Source: Buchnera aphidicola (Lipaphis pseudobrassicae) (GTDB lineage Bacteria; Pseudomonadota; Gammaproteobacteria; Enterobacterales; Enterobacteriaceae). From it: a stretch of DNA of 23,685 nucleotides. The DNA is taken from the NCBI RefSeq assembly GCF_005081185.1, contig NZ_CP034870.1:434511-458195 (forward strand). The letters are read 5' to 3'. Position 1 is the stretch's first letter. Every line of letters begins with the position of its first letter. The position numbers and the translations under genes were made by a program. The notes beneath the pieces are model-generated. The model did no database searches, was not told the origin of the DNA, and saw only the letters and a list, made by a program, of their open reading frames with translations. This document shows positions 1 to 6,654 of this stretch, one piece after another.

Positions 1-55
1 TTTTTATTTAAAAATATTAATATTTTAATATAACTTACTTTAAAGAAGAACAAAA

Positions 56-304
56 ATGGTAAAAATTCGTTTATCTCGATATGGGACAAAAAAACGTCCT
101 TTTTATAAGATGGTAGTAGCTGATAGCCGCTTTTCTAGAGACGGTCGTTTTATCGAACGTATTGGTTATTTTGACCCTATTGCAAAAATTAAATCTAAAA
201 AAATTCAATTAAATTTAGATCGTCTAAATTATTGGAAAAATCAAGGTGCACAAATGTCAGAAAGAACTAAAAAAATAATTAAATTATTCAATGAAAAAAA
301 ATAA
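56..304 (+). CDS. rpsP: 30S ribosomal protein S16
   Basis: Small-subunit ribosomal protein that binds 16S rRNA in the body of the 30S particle and helps its assembly. The 82-residue product has the same length as E. coli S16 and keeps the family opening MVKIRLSRYGTKKRPFY and the block ADSRFSRDGRFIERIGYFDP. The ATG follows a purine stretch (aagaag) that can act as a ribosome binding site. It is the first gene of the rpsP-rimM-trmD-rplS operon, and its end overlaps the start of rimM by 14 bases. The first 55 bases hold no recognisable gene; the E. coli neighbour on that side, ffh, is not visible. Confidence 0.97.
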   Translation: MVKIRLSRYGTKKRPFYKMVVADSRFSRDGRFIERIGYFDPIAKIKSKKIQLNLDRLNYWKNQGAQMSERTKKIIKLFNEKK

Positions 305-851
305 TATTATAAAAACTAAGTTAAACCCACTAATTAATCCAATATTAATAGGAAAAGTAGGAAAACCTTACGGCATACTAGGTTGGATAAATATTTTTTC
401 TTTTTTAGAAAAACAAGAAAAAATTTTTAATTATTTTCCATGTTTTTTTTTAAAAGAAGAAACATGGACGAAAATTCATCTTGATAATTGGAAAAAATAT
501 AAAAAAAATTTTATAATACATATCAAGGGAGTTTTTGATCGATCAGAAGTAATGCAAATGACTAATTCAGATATTATCATTAATAGTCATCAATTACCTA
601 TATTAAAAAAAAATGAATATTACTGGTTTCAAATTATTCAGCTCAAAGTATTTAATATCAATAAAATATATTTAGGAAAAGTAATTGATTTAATTAGAAC
701 AAAAAGCAATGATATTTTGATAATTAAAAATGAATTAAAAAACTATAAAAAAAACATTCTAATACCTTTTATTTATGACAAAATAATAAAAAAAATAGAC
801 ATTAATAACAACATTATAATAGTCGAATGGAATTTAATTAGAACAACATAA
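291..851 (+). CDS. rimM: Ribosome maturation factor RimM
   Basis: 16S rRNA processing and 30S maturation factor that binds ribosomal protein S19. At 186 residues it is close to the E. coli length (182). The N-terminal RimM domain shows ILIGKVGKPYGILGW near residues 18-32, and a PRC-barrel-type C-terminal half begins around the YYWFQII segment. The chosen ATG lies inside rpsP and gives about nine residues more than E. coli; with no clear Shine-Dalgarno, translation is probably coupled to rpsP. A T9 run at 443-451 sits in frame. Divergence from E. coli is high, as usual for this protein in symbionts, but the motif order is intact. Confidence 0.94.
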   Translation: MKKNNIIKTKLNPLINPILIGKVGKPYGILGWINIFSFLEKQEKIFNYFPCFFLKEETWTKIHLDNWKKYKKNFIIHIKGVFDRSEVMQMTNSDIIINSHQLPILKKNEYYWFQIIQLKVFNINKIYLGKVIDLIRTKSNDILIIKNELKNYKKNILIPFIYDKIIKKIDINNNIIIVEWNLIRTT

Positions 852-1613
852 ATGAAAAAAATCAACGATAATGCATTAATATGGTTTCAAATCATTACAA
901 TTTTTCCAGAAATGTTTCGTGCAATTACTGATTATGGAATAACTAAAAAAGCAATTTGTAACAATATTATTAATATTGATTTTATTAATCCAAGAAACTT
1001 TTCTAAAAATAAATATAAATCTATAGATGATCGTCCTTATGGAGGAGGACCAGGTATGCTAATGTGTTTTGAGCCACTATATTTATCCATTCAATATGCA
1101 AAGTCTATATTGAAAAATGCAACGATTATTTATTTATCTCCTCAAGGAACAGTATTTCAACAGAGTAATATATCAAAATTAATCGATAAAAAAAAAATTA
1201 TTTTTATATGTGGTAGATATGAAGGAATAGATCAAAGAATTATTGATTATTATGTAAACGAAGAATGGTCTATTGGTGATTATATACTTACTGGTGGTGA
1301 ATTAGCTGCGATGATTATGATTGATTCTATTGCTCGATTAATTCCAGGAGTTATTAAAAAAAAAGCATCAATAAAAGAAGAAACATTTTCTAAAAATTTA
1401 CTTGATTATCCTAATTATACCAGACCCAAAAGAATAAACAATATATCAGTTCCTGAAATATTATTATCTGGAAATCATAAAAAAATTCATTTTTGGCGGT
1501 TACAACAATCATTATATAAAACATTGATAAATCGTCCTGATCTTCTAAAAAGAGTACTAACAAAAGAAGAAAAAACATTATTAGATGAATATAAAAAAAA
1601 ATATGATAAATAA
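852..1613 (+). CDS. trmD: tRNA (guanine-N1-)-methyltransferase TrmD
   Basis: Makes m1G37 next to the anticodon of tRNAs reading CUN, CCN and CGG codons, using S-adenosylmethionine, which prevents +1 frameshifting. The SPOUT fold with its trefoil knot is visible as IYLSPQG, CGRYEGIDQR and SIGDYILTGGE, followed by the catalytic-region segment LLDYPNYTRP. Length is 253 residues (E. coli 255). The ATG directly abuts the rimM stop codon (TAAATG), so coupled translation is likely. The N-terminus is about nine residues longer than E. coli before the conserved FPEMFRAITDYG. An in-frame run of ten A lies at 1188-1197. Confidence 0.97.
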   Translation: MKKINDNALIWFQIITIFPEMFRAITDYGITKKAICNNIINIDFINPRNFSKNKYKSIDDRPYGGGPGMLMCFEPLYLSIQYAKSILKNATIIYLSPQGTVFQQSNISKLIDKKKIIFICGRYEGIDQRIIDYYVNEEWSIGDYILTGGELAAMIMIDSIARLIPGVIKKKASIKEETFSKNLLDYPNYTRPKRINNISVPEILLSGNHKKIHFWRLQQSLYKTLINRPDLLKRVLTKEEKTLLDEYKKKYDK

Positions 1614-1660
1614 AACTACTATGGTTTATTTCTTTATTCATCTAATTTAAAGGAACATAT

Positions 1661-2008
1661 ATGACAAATATTATTCGTGAAATCGAAAAGAAACAAATAA
1701 AAAATAATATACCTATTTTTAGGCCTGGTGATACTGTAGAAGTTAAAGTATGGGTTATTGAAGCTTCCAAAAAACGTTTGCAATCATTTGAAGGAATTGT
1801 TATAGCAATCAAACATCGTTATTTAAATTCATCTTTTACTGTACGTAAAATATCTAATGGAGAGGGTATTGAACGTGTTTTTCAAACACATTCTCATAGC
1901 ATAGATGAAATTCTTGTAAAAAGAAAAGGTTTAGTAAGAAAAGCAAAACTATATTACTTAAGAAATAGAACTGGAAAAGCTGCTCGTATCAGAGAGAGAA
2001 TCAAGTAA
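1661..2008 (+). CDS. rplS: 50S ribosomal protein L19
   Basis: Large-subunit protein at the 30S-50S interface. The 115 residues match the E. coli length, with the signatures [38 protein letters not shown] and [18 protein letters not shown] good Shine-Dalgarno (aaagga) lies eight bases before the ATG, the strongest in this operon and in keeping with a separately initiated, highly expressed gene. A strong intrinsic terminator follows 18 bases after the stop and closes the operon. Confidence 0.98.
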   Translation: MTNIIREIEKKQIKNNIPIFRPGDTVEVKVWVIEASKKRLQSFEGIVIAIKHRYLNSSFTVRKISNGEGIERVFQTHSHSIDEILVKRKGLVRKAKLYYLRNRTGKAARIRERIK

Positions 2009-2026
2009 AAAATATTAATAGTATAT

Positions 2027-2064
2027 ATGCAGTCACGATATGCTTCTTGACTGCATTATTTTTT
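2027..2064 (+). terminator. Intrinsic terminator of the rpsP-rplS operon
   Basis: A perfect 9-bp stem (ATGCAGTCA at 2027-2035 with TGACTGCAT at 2048-2056) and 12-base loop is followed by a T-rich tail ending in six T at 2059-2064. Its G+C content stands out from the surrounding AT-rich spacer. It lies between convergent rplS and tldD and on sequence works best for the plus strand. Confidence 0.85.
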
Positions 2065-2104
2065 CAAAATTCTATAAATTGTAAGCTAACTTGTAATTGA
2101 GAAG

Positions 2105-3556
2105 TTAATTTGTTCCACCTATTGTTAGGCTATCTAATTTAATAGATGGTTGACCAATTCCAACTGGAATATTTTGTCCATCTTTTCCACAAAAACCCAT
2201 TCCGTTATCCATTTTTAAATCATCTCCAACCATTGATACTTTTTGCATTACTTCTATACCTGATCCTATTAAAGTTGTATTTTTAATCGGTGTAGAAATT
2301 TTTCCTTTTTTTATTAAATAAGCTTCTGAGGTAGAAAAAACAAATTTTCCTGAAGTAATGTCAACTTGACCTCCAGAAAAATTGACTGCGTATACTCCAT
2401 AATCAACACTTTTAATTATATCTTCTGTTTTTGATTTTCCAGACAGCATATAAGTGTTCGTCATACGAGGCATAGGTAAACAAGAATAAGATTCACGACG
2501 ACCATTTCCAGTAGATTTAGTACCCATTAAACGTGCATTAAGCTTATCTTGCATATATTTTTTTAATATTCCCTTTTCTATTAAAACATTGTATTGACCT
2601 GGAGTACCCTCGTCATCAATACTTAATGAACCACGTTGATCATATATTGTTCCGTCATCAATAACTGTACATAATTCTGAAGCAACTTTTTTTCCAATCA
2701 TATCAGTAAAAATTGAGGTTCTTCTTCTATTAAAATCTCCTTCTAAACCATGTCCTACTGCTTCATGTAATAATACTCCTGGCCAACCGGATCCTAATAC
2801 TACAGGAAACATTCCTGATGGTGCTTCTTTCGAAGATAAATTTAATAAAGCTATACGAACTGCTTCCTTAGACCAATAATCAATTCTAACTTCATTTGAT
2901 ATATCATCTTTTTTTAAAAAAAAATTATAGTCAGTACGACTACTTCCTCCACTTCTACCATGCTCTCTTTTTCCATGATCTTCAACTAAAACAGTAATAG
3001 AACAATATACTAAGGGTCTTATATCAGAAGCTAAATTTCCATCAGTTGATGCAATTAAAACTTGTTCATATGAACCTGTTAAAGTAACATTTACTTCTAC
3101 AACACGATTATCAATACTACGAGCTATATGATTTGCTCTATAAAGTAAATCATTTTTTTCTATAGTAGAGAATGTTGTTAATGGATTAATTTTACTATAA
3201 AATGGTATTATCTTTTTTTTTGATAATGTTTTTATTTTTCCTTTTCCTTTAGAAAAAATAATACTATTAGCCATATTAGTACTTTTTCTTAAAGAGTCTA
3301 TTGATATTTGATCTGCATATGCAAATCCTGTAGTTTCTCCTTGAATAGCTCTTACTCCCACCCCTTGATCTGAATGATAGTTTCCTTCTTTTATAATTCC
3401 ATTCTCTAAAAACCAAGATTCATAAAGATGAGATTGAAAATAAAGATCACCATAATCTATTTTACGATTGGATAATTCTTCTAACGCAACAAAAAGATCT
3501 TGATGATTGATTTTATTTCGAGTTAATAGAGATTCAGTAACTAATTCAAATGTCAT
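2105..3556 (-). CDS. tldD: Metalloprotease TldD
   Basis: TldD forms a zinc protease heterodimer with TldE/PmbA that trims unfolded peptides. In E. coli it processes microcin B17 and degrades the antitoxin CcdA. The 483 residues are full length (E. coli 481). The zinc motif [11 protein letters not shown] starts at residue 264, and the conserved C-terminal stretch [17 protein letters not shown] is present. The partner gene is not in this window. tldD converges on rplS and is divergent from aroQ across a 142-base AT-only spacer. In a symbiont with no microcin, the retained role is probably general peptide turnover; that is inference. Confidence 0.96.
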   Translation of the reverse strand: MTFELVTESLLTRNKINHQDLFVALEELSNRKIDYGDLYFQSHLYESWFLENGIIKEGNYHSDQGVGVRAIQGETTGFAYADQISIDSLRKSTNMANSIIFSKGKGKIKTLSKKKIIPFYSKINPLTTFSTIEKNDLLYRANHIARSIDNRVVEVNVTLTGSYEQVLIASTDGNLASDIRPLVYCSITVLVEDHGKREHGRSGGSSRTDYNFFLKKDDISNEVRIDYWSKEAVRIALLNLSSKEAPSGMFPVVLGSGWPGVLLHEAVGHGLEGDFNRRRTSIFTDMIGKKVASELCTVIDDGTIYDQRGSLSIDDEGTPGQYNVLIEKGILKKYMQDKLNARLMGTKSTGNGRRESYSCLPMPRMTNTYMLSGKSKTEDIIKSVDYGVYAVNFSGGQVDITSGKFVFSTSEAYLIKKGKISTPIKNTTLIGSGIEVMQKVSMVGDDLKMDNGMGFCGKDGQNIPVGIGQPSIKLDSLTIGGTN

Positions 3557-3600
3557 TCCAACCTACTTAAATTTATAATATTCTTGTAAAAACTTATTAT

Positions 3601-3634
3601 AAAATATAAAATATAAAATATGAAATATAAATAT
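3601..3634. repeat. Heptanucleotide tandem repeat
   Basis: Three perfect copies of AAAATAT (3601-3621), one copy with a single change (GAAATAT, 3622-3628) and a six-base partial copy lie in the divergent spacer between the starts of tldD and aroQ. The tract is composed only of A and T apart from one G. It probably contributes to promoter-region flexibility or is a replication-slippage product. Confidence 0.7.
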
Positions 3635-3698
3635 AATTTTTCCAAAAATTATTTTTTTAAAATTTAAAATACATCTCATTTTGGTTGGATATAAAATA

Positions 3699-4154
3699 AT
3701 GAAAAAAACAATAAATGTACTAGTAATAAATGGACCTAATTTAAATCTTTTAGGAACTAGAGAAATTGAAATTTATGGTAGTTTAAGTTTATCTGATTTG
3801 TTAGAAAAATTAGAAATAGAATCTAAAAAACTTAATATTGTTTTAAAACACATACAATCTAATGCAGAATCTATTCTAATTGATAAAATTCATTCGTCAA
3901 AAAATACAATTGACTATATTATTATCAATCCAGCAGCTTTTACACATACAAGTATAGCAATTAGAGATGCATTAATTGGAGTTAATATTCCTTTCATTGA
4001 AGTGCATATTTCAAATATTTATTCTAGAGAAGATTTTCGTTCTCATTCATGGTTGTCCGATATTTCTCAAGGTGTTATAAGTGGACTAGGTATTGATGGT
4101 TATACTTGGGCATTAAAAACAATATATAATAGATTAATAAAAAATAAAAAATAA
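3699..4154 (+). CDS. aroQ: 3-dehydroquinate dehydratase, type II
   Basis: Third step of the shikimate pathway (3-dehydroquinate to 3-dehydroshikimate), part of making aromatic amino acids for the insect host. The type II family is recognised from [12 protein letters not shown], the lid tyrosine Y26 in EIYG, N77 in [10 protein letters not shown]103 in EVHISN and the ending [10 protein letters not shown]. With the ATG at 3699 the protein is 151 residues, normal for the family; a TTG 18 bases upstream is unlikely. E. coli uses the unrelated type I enzyme AroD. The usual REPEIYG motif reads REIEIYG here. It converges on fis. Confidence 0.95.
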   Translation: MKKTINVLVINGPNLNLLGTREIEIYGSLSLSDLLEKLEIESKKLNIVLKHIQSNAESILIDKIHSSKNTIDYIIINPAAFTHTSIAIRDALIGVNIPFIEVHISNIYSREDFRSHSWLSDISQGVISGLGIDGYTWALKTIYNRLIKNKK

Positions 4155-4193
4155 TAAATTTTTTACATTTAAACTTAAAAATATAAAATATTT

Positions 4194-4241
4194 TGCACTC
4201 TCTTATTAAGAAATTAATTCTGTATAAAAATAGAAAGTGCA
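4194..4241. repeat. Inverted repeat between convergent aroQ and fis
   Basis: TGCACTCTCT (4194-4203) pairs with AGAAAGTGCA (4232-4241) at nine of ten positions across a 28-base loop that itself contains the small hairpin AGAAATTAATTCT. No T-run directly follows on either strand, so it is not a textbook terminator. It may form a 3'-end structure for aroQ, for fis or for both. Confidence 0.5.
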
Positions 4242-4264
4242 GCGAATACAACATTTAAAAATAA

Positions 4265-4561
4265 TTAATTCATCCCATATTTTTTTAATTTTTTCCGTAA
4301 CGTGCTACGATTAATTCCCATCATTAATGCTGCACGTGTTTGATTTCCTCTAGTATGCTGCATAACTATATCTAATAAAGGTTGTTCTAATTCTGCTAAC
4401 ATCAATTCATATAAATTATTTACACATTTTCCATTTAAATTTAATAAATAATATTTTAAAGATTTTTTCACTAATGTACGAAAAGGTTTTTTGACAACTT
4501 GGTCTTGAGAATTTTTAGTAGATATGACTAAAAAATCTGTTTTTATAGGATCTTCTAACAT
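4265..4561 (-). CDS. fis: DNA-binding protein Fis
   Basis: Nucleoid-associated protein that bends DNA and, in E. coli, activates rRNA and tRNA promoters and adjusts supercoiling. The 98 residues match E. coli exactly in length. The helix-turn-helix half (residues 74-98, from [13 protein letters not shown]) is nearly identical, with contact residues N84, R85, T87 and K90 kept; G86 is S here. The N-terminal part has diverged more but keeps the NSQDQV segment. A strong Shine-Dalgarno (AAGGAG) lies about 11 bases upstream of the ATG. The E. coli operon partner dusB is absent, so fis stands alone. Its retention suggests that supercoiling control remains one of the few global regulators here. Confidence 0.97.
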   Translation of the reverse strand: MLEDPIKTDFLVISTKNSQDQVVKKPFRTLVKKSLKYYLLNLNGKCVNNLYELMLAELEQPLLDIVMQHTRGNQTRAALMMGINRSTLRKKLKKYGMN

Positions 4562-4747
4562 AATATTGTCAACTCCTTATTTTTTACAATGTATATGTTT
4601 TTATAAAATTAAAAAATAAACATGCAAGATAAGTAATCAATAAATCTTATACAAATTTTACAAAATATTTTTTTAACGTTTTAAATAAAAATAAATAATA
4701 CATTTTATTAAAAATAAACACTATAAAAAAAATAGTTTTTTATATTA

Positions 4748-4767
4748 TTACATTTTTACAAATGTAA
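4748..4767 (-). terminator. Possible terminator hairpin at the end of rluD
   Basis: A perfect 8-bp stem (TTACATTT with AAATGTAA) and 4-base loop overlaps the rluD stop codon. On the minus strand a T8 run follows roughly a dozen bases later, so the spacing is poor for intrinsic termination. It may instead protect the mRNA 3' end. Confidence 0.4.
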
Positions 4768-5700
4768 AATAAGATTTTTCATATCTTCAGGAAGAGGTAT
4801 TGTCCAAGACATTAAATTTCGATTAGTAGGATGATAGAATGAAAGATGACTCGCATGTAGTGCTTGACGAGAAAAGTAATATACTTTCTTATTGTTGGAA
4901 TTTTTGTATTTTTTATGATTTGTAAAACGATTCACTCCACTATAAATAGGATCTCCCACCAACGGATATCCAATATGTAACATATGGACACGAATTTGAT
5001 GTGTTCTTCCTGTCTCTAATCTTATTGAGATATGTGTATGAAACTTAAAATGACGAATTATTTTATAATGTGTAATCGATTTTTTTCCTAAACAATGTAC
5101 TATCATACATTTTCTTTTTTTATTATGACGCATTATAGGCATATTTATAGTTCCACCTGAAATCATATTGCCTCTAACAATACCTTGATATTCTCTAGAC
5201 ACTTCTCGTTTTTTTAATAATTTTAATAGATAATTATAAGCATAAAAAGTCTTTGCAATGACCATTAATCCACTAGTGTCTTTATCTAAACGATGGACAA
5301 TTCCTGCTCGAGGTAAATATTCAACATTTTTATAATGATATAATAATGCATTAACAATAGTACCGTTTTTATTACCAGCACCTGGATGAACAACTAAACC
5401 AGGAGGTTTATTGATTACTAGTATTTCATTATCTTCATATACAACATTTAAATGAATTCTTTCTGGAAGATTCGATTCAATATTTTCTAAAGAAACATGT
5501 ATAGCAATCATCTCACCTCCTAATATTTTTTTATCAGGTTGATTTACTATACTATTGTTGACAAATACTTGATTAATAAGAATTAATTTCTTTAAATAAG
5601 AACGAGAATATTCTTTAAATAATTTAGATAACACTTGATCTAATCTTTTTCCTGTCAAGGAAATACAAGATACAACTGCTTTTAATTCTATTTTTTTCAA
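4756..5700 (-). CDS. rluD: 23S rRNA pseudouridine synthase D
   Basis: Makes pseudouridines 1911, 1915 and 1917 in helix 69 of 23S rRNA, which matter for ribosome assembly and peptide release. The 314 residues (E. coli 326) have an N-terminal S4 RNA-binding domain (about residues 16-75) and an RluA-family catalytic domain with HRLDKDTSG. The catalytic aspartate falls at D139, the same number as in E. coli. Further signatures are INKPPGLVVHPG and LETGRTHQIRVH. It is divergent from bamD, which is its next neighbour in E. coli too, so this junction is ancestral. Confidence 0.97.
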   Translation of the reverse strand: MKKIELKAVVSCISLTGKRLDQVLSKLFKEYSRSYLKKLILINQVFVNNSIVNQPDKKILGGEMIAIHVSLENIESNLPERIHLNVVYEDNEILVINKPPGLVVHPGAGNKNGTIVNALLYHYKNVEYLPRAGIVHRLDKDTSGLMVIAKTFYAYNYLLKLLKKREVSREYQGIVRGNMISGGTINMPIMRHNKKRKCMIVHCLGKKSITHYKIIRHFKFHTHISIRLETGRTHQIRVHMLHIGYPLVGDPIYSGVNRFTNHKKYKNSNNKKVYYFSRQALHASHLSFYHPTNRNLMSWTIPLPEDMKNLILHL

Positions 5701-5845
5701 AAAAATTATCCTTGCTATAAATAAATATTTTTATATATAAAAAACTTAATCTATAAATACTATAAAAAATGCTATTCTATGATAATACTATATTATAAAT
5801 ACTTTTAATAAAAAAATTTTATTAATTTAAAACAAATAGATCCCT

Positions 5846-6580
5846 ATGAAAAAAAAATACAAAATTATATTTATTTTTATAATTATATGTTTAAACTTAA
5901 CAGTACACTGTAAATCTTCAAATAATTATTTCTTTATAAGAACACATATACTTTATGAAAAATCAAGACAAAAACTCAAAGAAAACAAATTTGATGAAGC
6001 AATAAAAATATTAGAAACAATTAAAAATGATAATATTACTAATTTTAATAGTGATAAGATTCAAATTAATCTAATTTATGCATATTATAAAAATTTTAAT
6101 TTTAATATGGCTCAAAAAAATATACAGGAATTTATACACTATCATCCAAACCATATAAACATGGATTATATATTATATATACAATCTTTAATTAGTTTAG
6201 CTATGGATAAAAATACATTTTTTAAATTCTTTCCTATTGAATATTGCAAAAGTGATCCAATTCATGCGATTAACGCATTTTTTCAATTAAAAAGTTTGAT
6301 ATATTATTTTCCTAAAAGTCCATATATTATTAACGCCAAAAAGCACATGATCTATATAAAACGTCGTTTATCAGAACATGATTTTGCAATTTTAAAGTTT
6401 TATTTTTCATGTCATCAATATATAGCTGTAATAAATAGAGGAGAAGAAATCATTCAAAAATATCCAGATACACTAGCCGCAAGAAAAACACTTATATATA
6501 TGCAAAAATCTTTTTTTGCTTTAAACATTTTTGACACTGCAAAAAAAATATCAAAAATAATATCCTTAAACACTGCTTAA
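5846..6580 (+). CDS. bamD: Outer membrane assembly factor BamD
   Basis: Essential lipoprotein of the BAM complex that inserts beta-barrel proteins into the outer membrane together with BamA. The 244 residues (E. coli 245) start with a basic N-terminus and a hydrophobic stretch (residues 6-20), then C22, the predicted lipidated cysteine. The preceding residues T-V-H are a poor lipobox. The rest is TPR-like helical repeats, with LIYAYYKNFNFNMAQ, DYILYIQSL and the late YPDTLAARKTLIYMQ matching BamD. A run of nine A follows the ATG directly. Sequence identity is low but the length, motif order and position beside rluD agree. Confidence 0.92.
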   Translation: MKKKYKIIFIFIIICLNLTVHCKSSNNYFFIRTHILYEKSRQKLKENKFDEAIKILETIKNDNITNFNSDKIQINLIYAYYKNFNFNMAQKNIQEFIHYHPNHINMDYILYIQSLISLAMDKNTFFKFFPIEYCKSDPIHAINAFFQLKSLIYYFPKSPYIINAKKHMIYIKRRLSEHDFAILKFYFSCHQYIAVINRGEEIIQKYPDTLAARKTLIYMQKSFFALNIFDTAKKISKIISLNTA

Positions 6581-6654
6581 AAAATCAATTCACACTTTTA
6601 AAAAATATTTAATTATAAGCTAACATTTTTTTTTAAAGTAAAAAAAGAATAATT

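Noticed and set aside
11..26. Perfect 16-bp palindrome AAAATATTAATATTTT
   Set aside because: It is made only of A and T in AT-saturated DNA; it could be the tail of an upstream terminator but carries no further support.
1411..1641. Minus-strand ORF inside trmD
   Set aside because: It is a shadow of the coding strand with low-complexity hydrophobic sequence; trmD fully explains the region. The same holds for the minus-strand ORFs within alaS, glnS, eno and queE, and the plus-strand ones within metK, rpiA and nlpD.
3681..3698. TTG start for aroQ adding MVGYKI
   Set aside because: The ATG at 3699 gives the normal family N-terminus and length; the extra six codons match nothing known.
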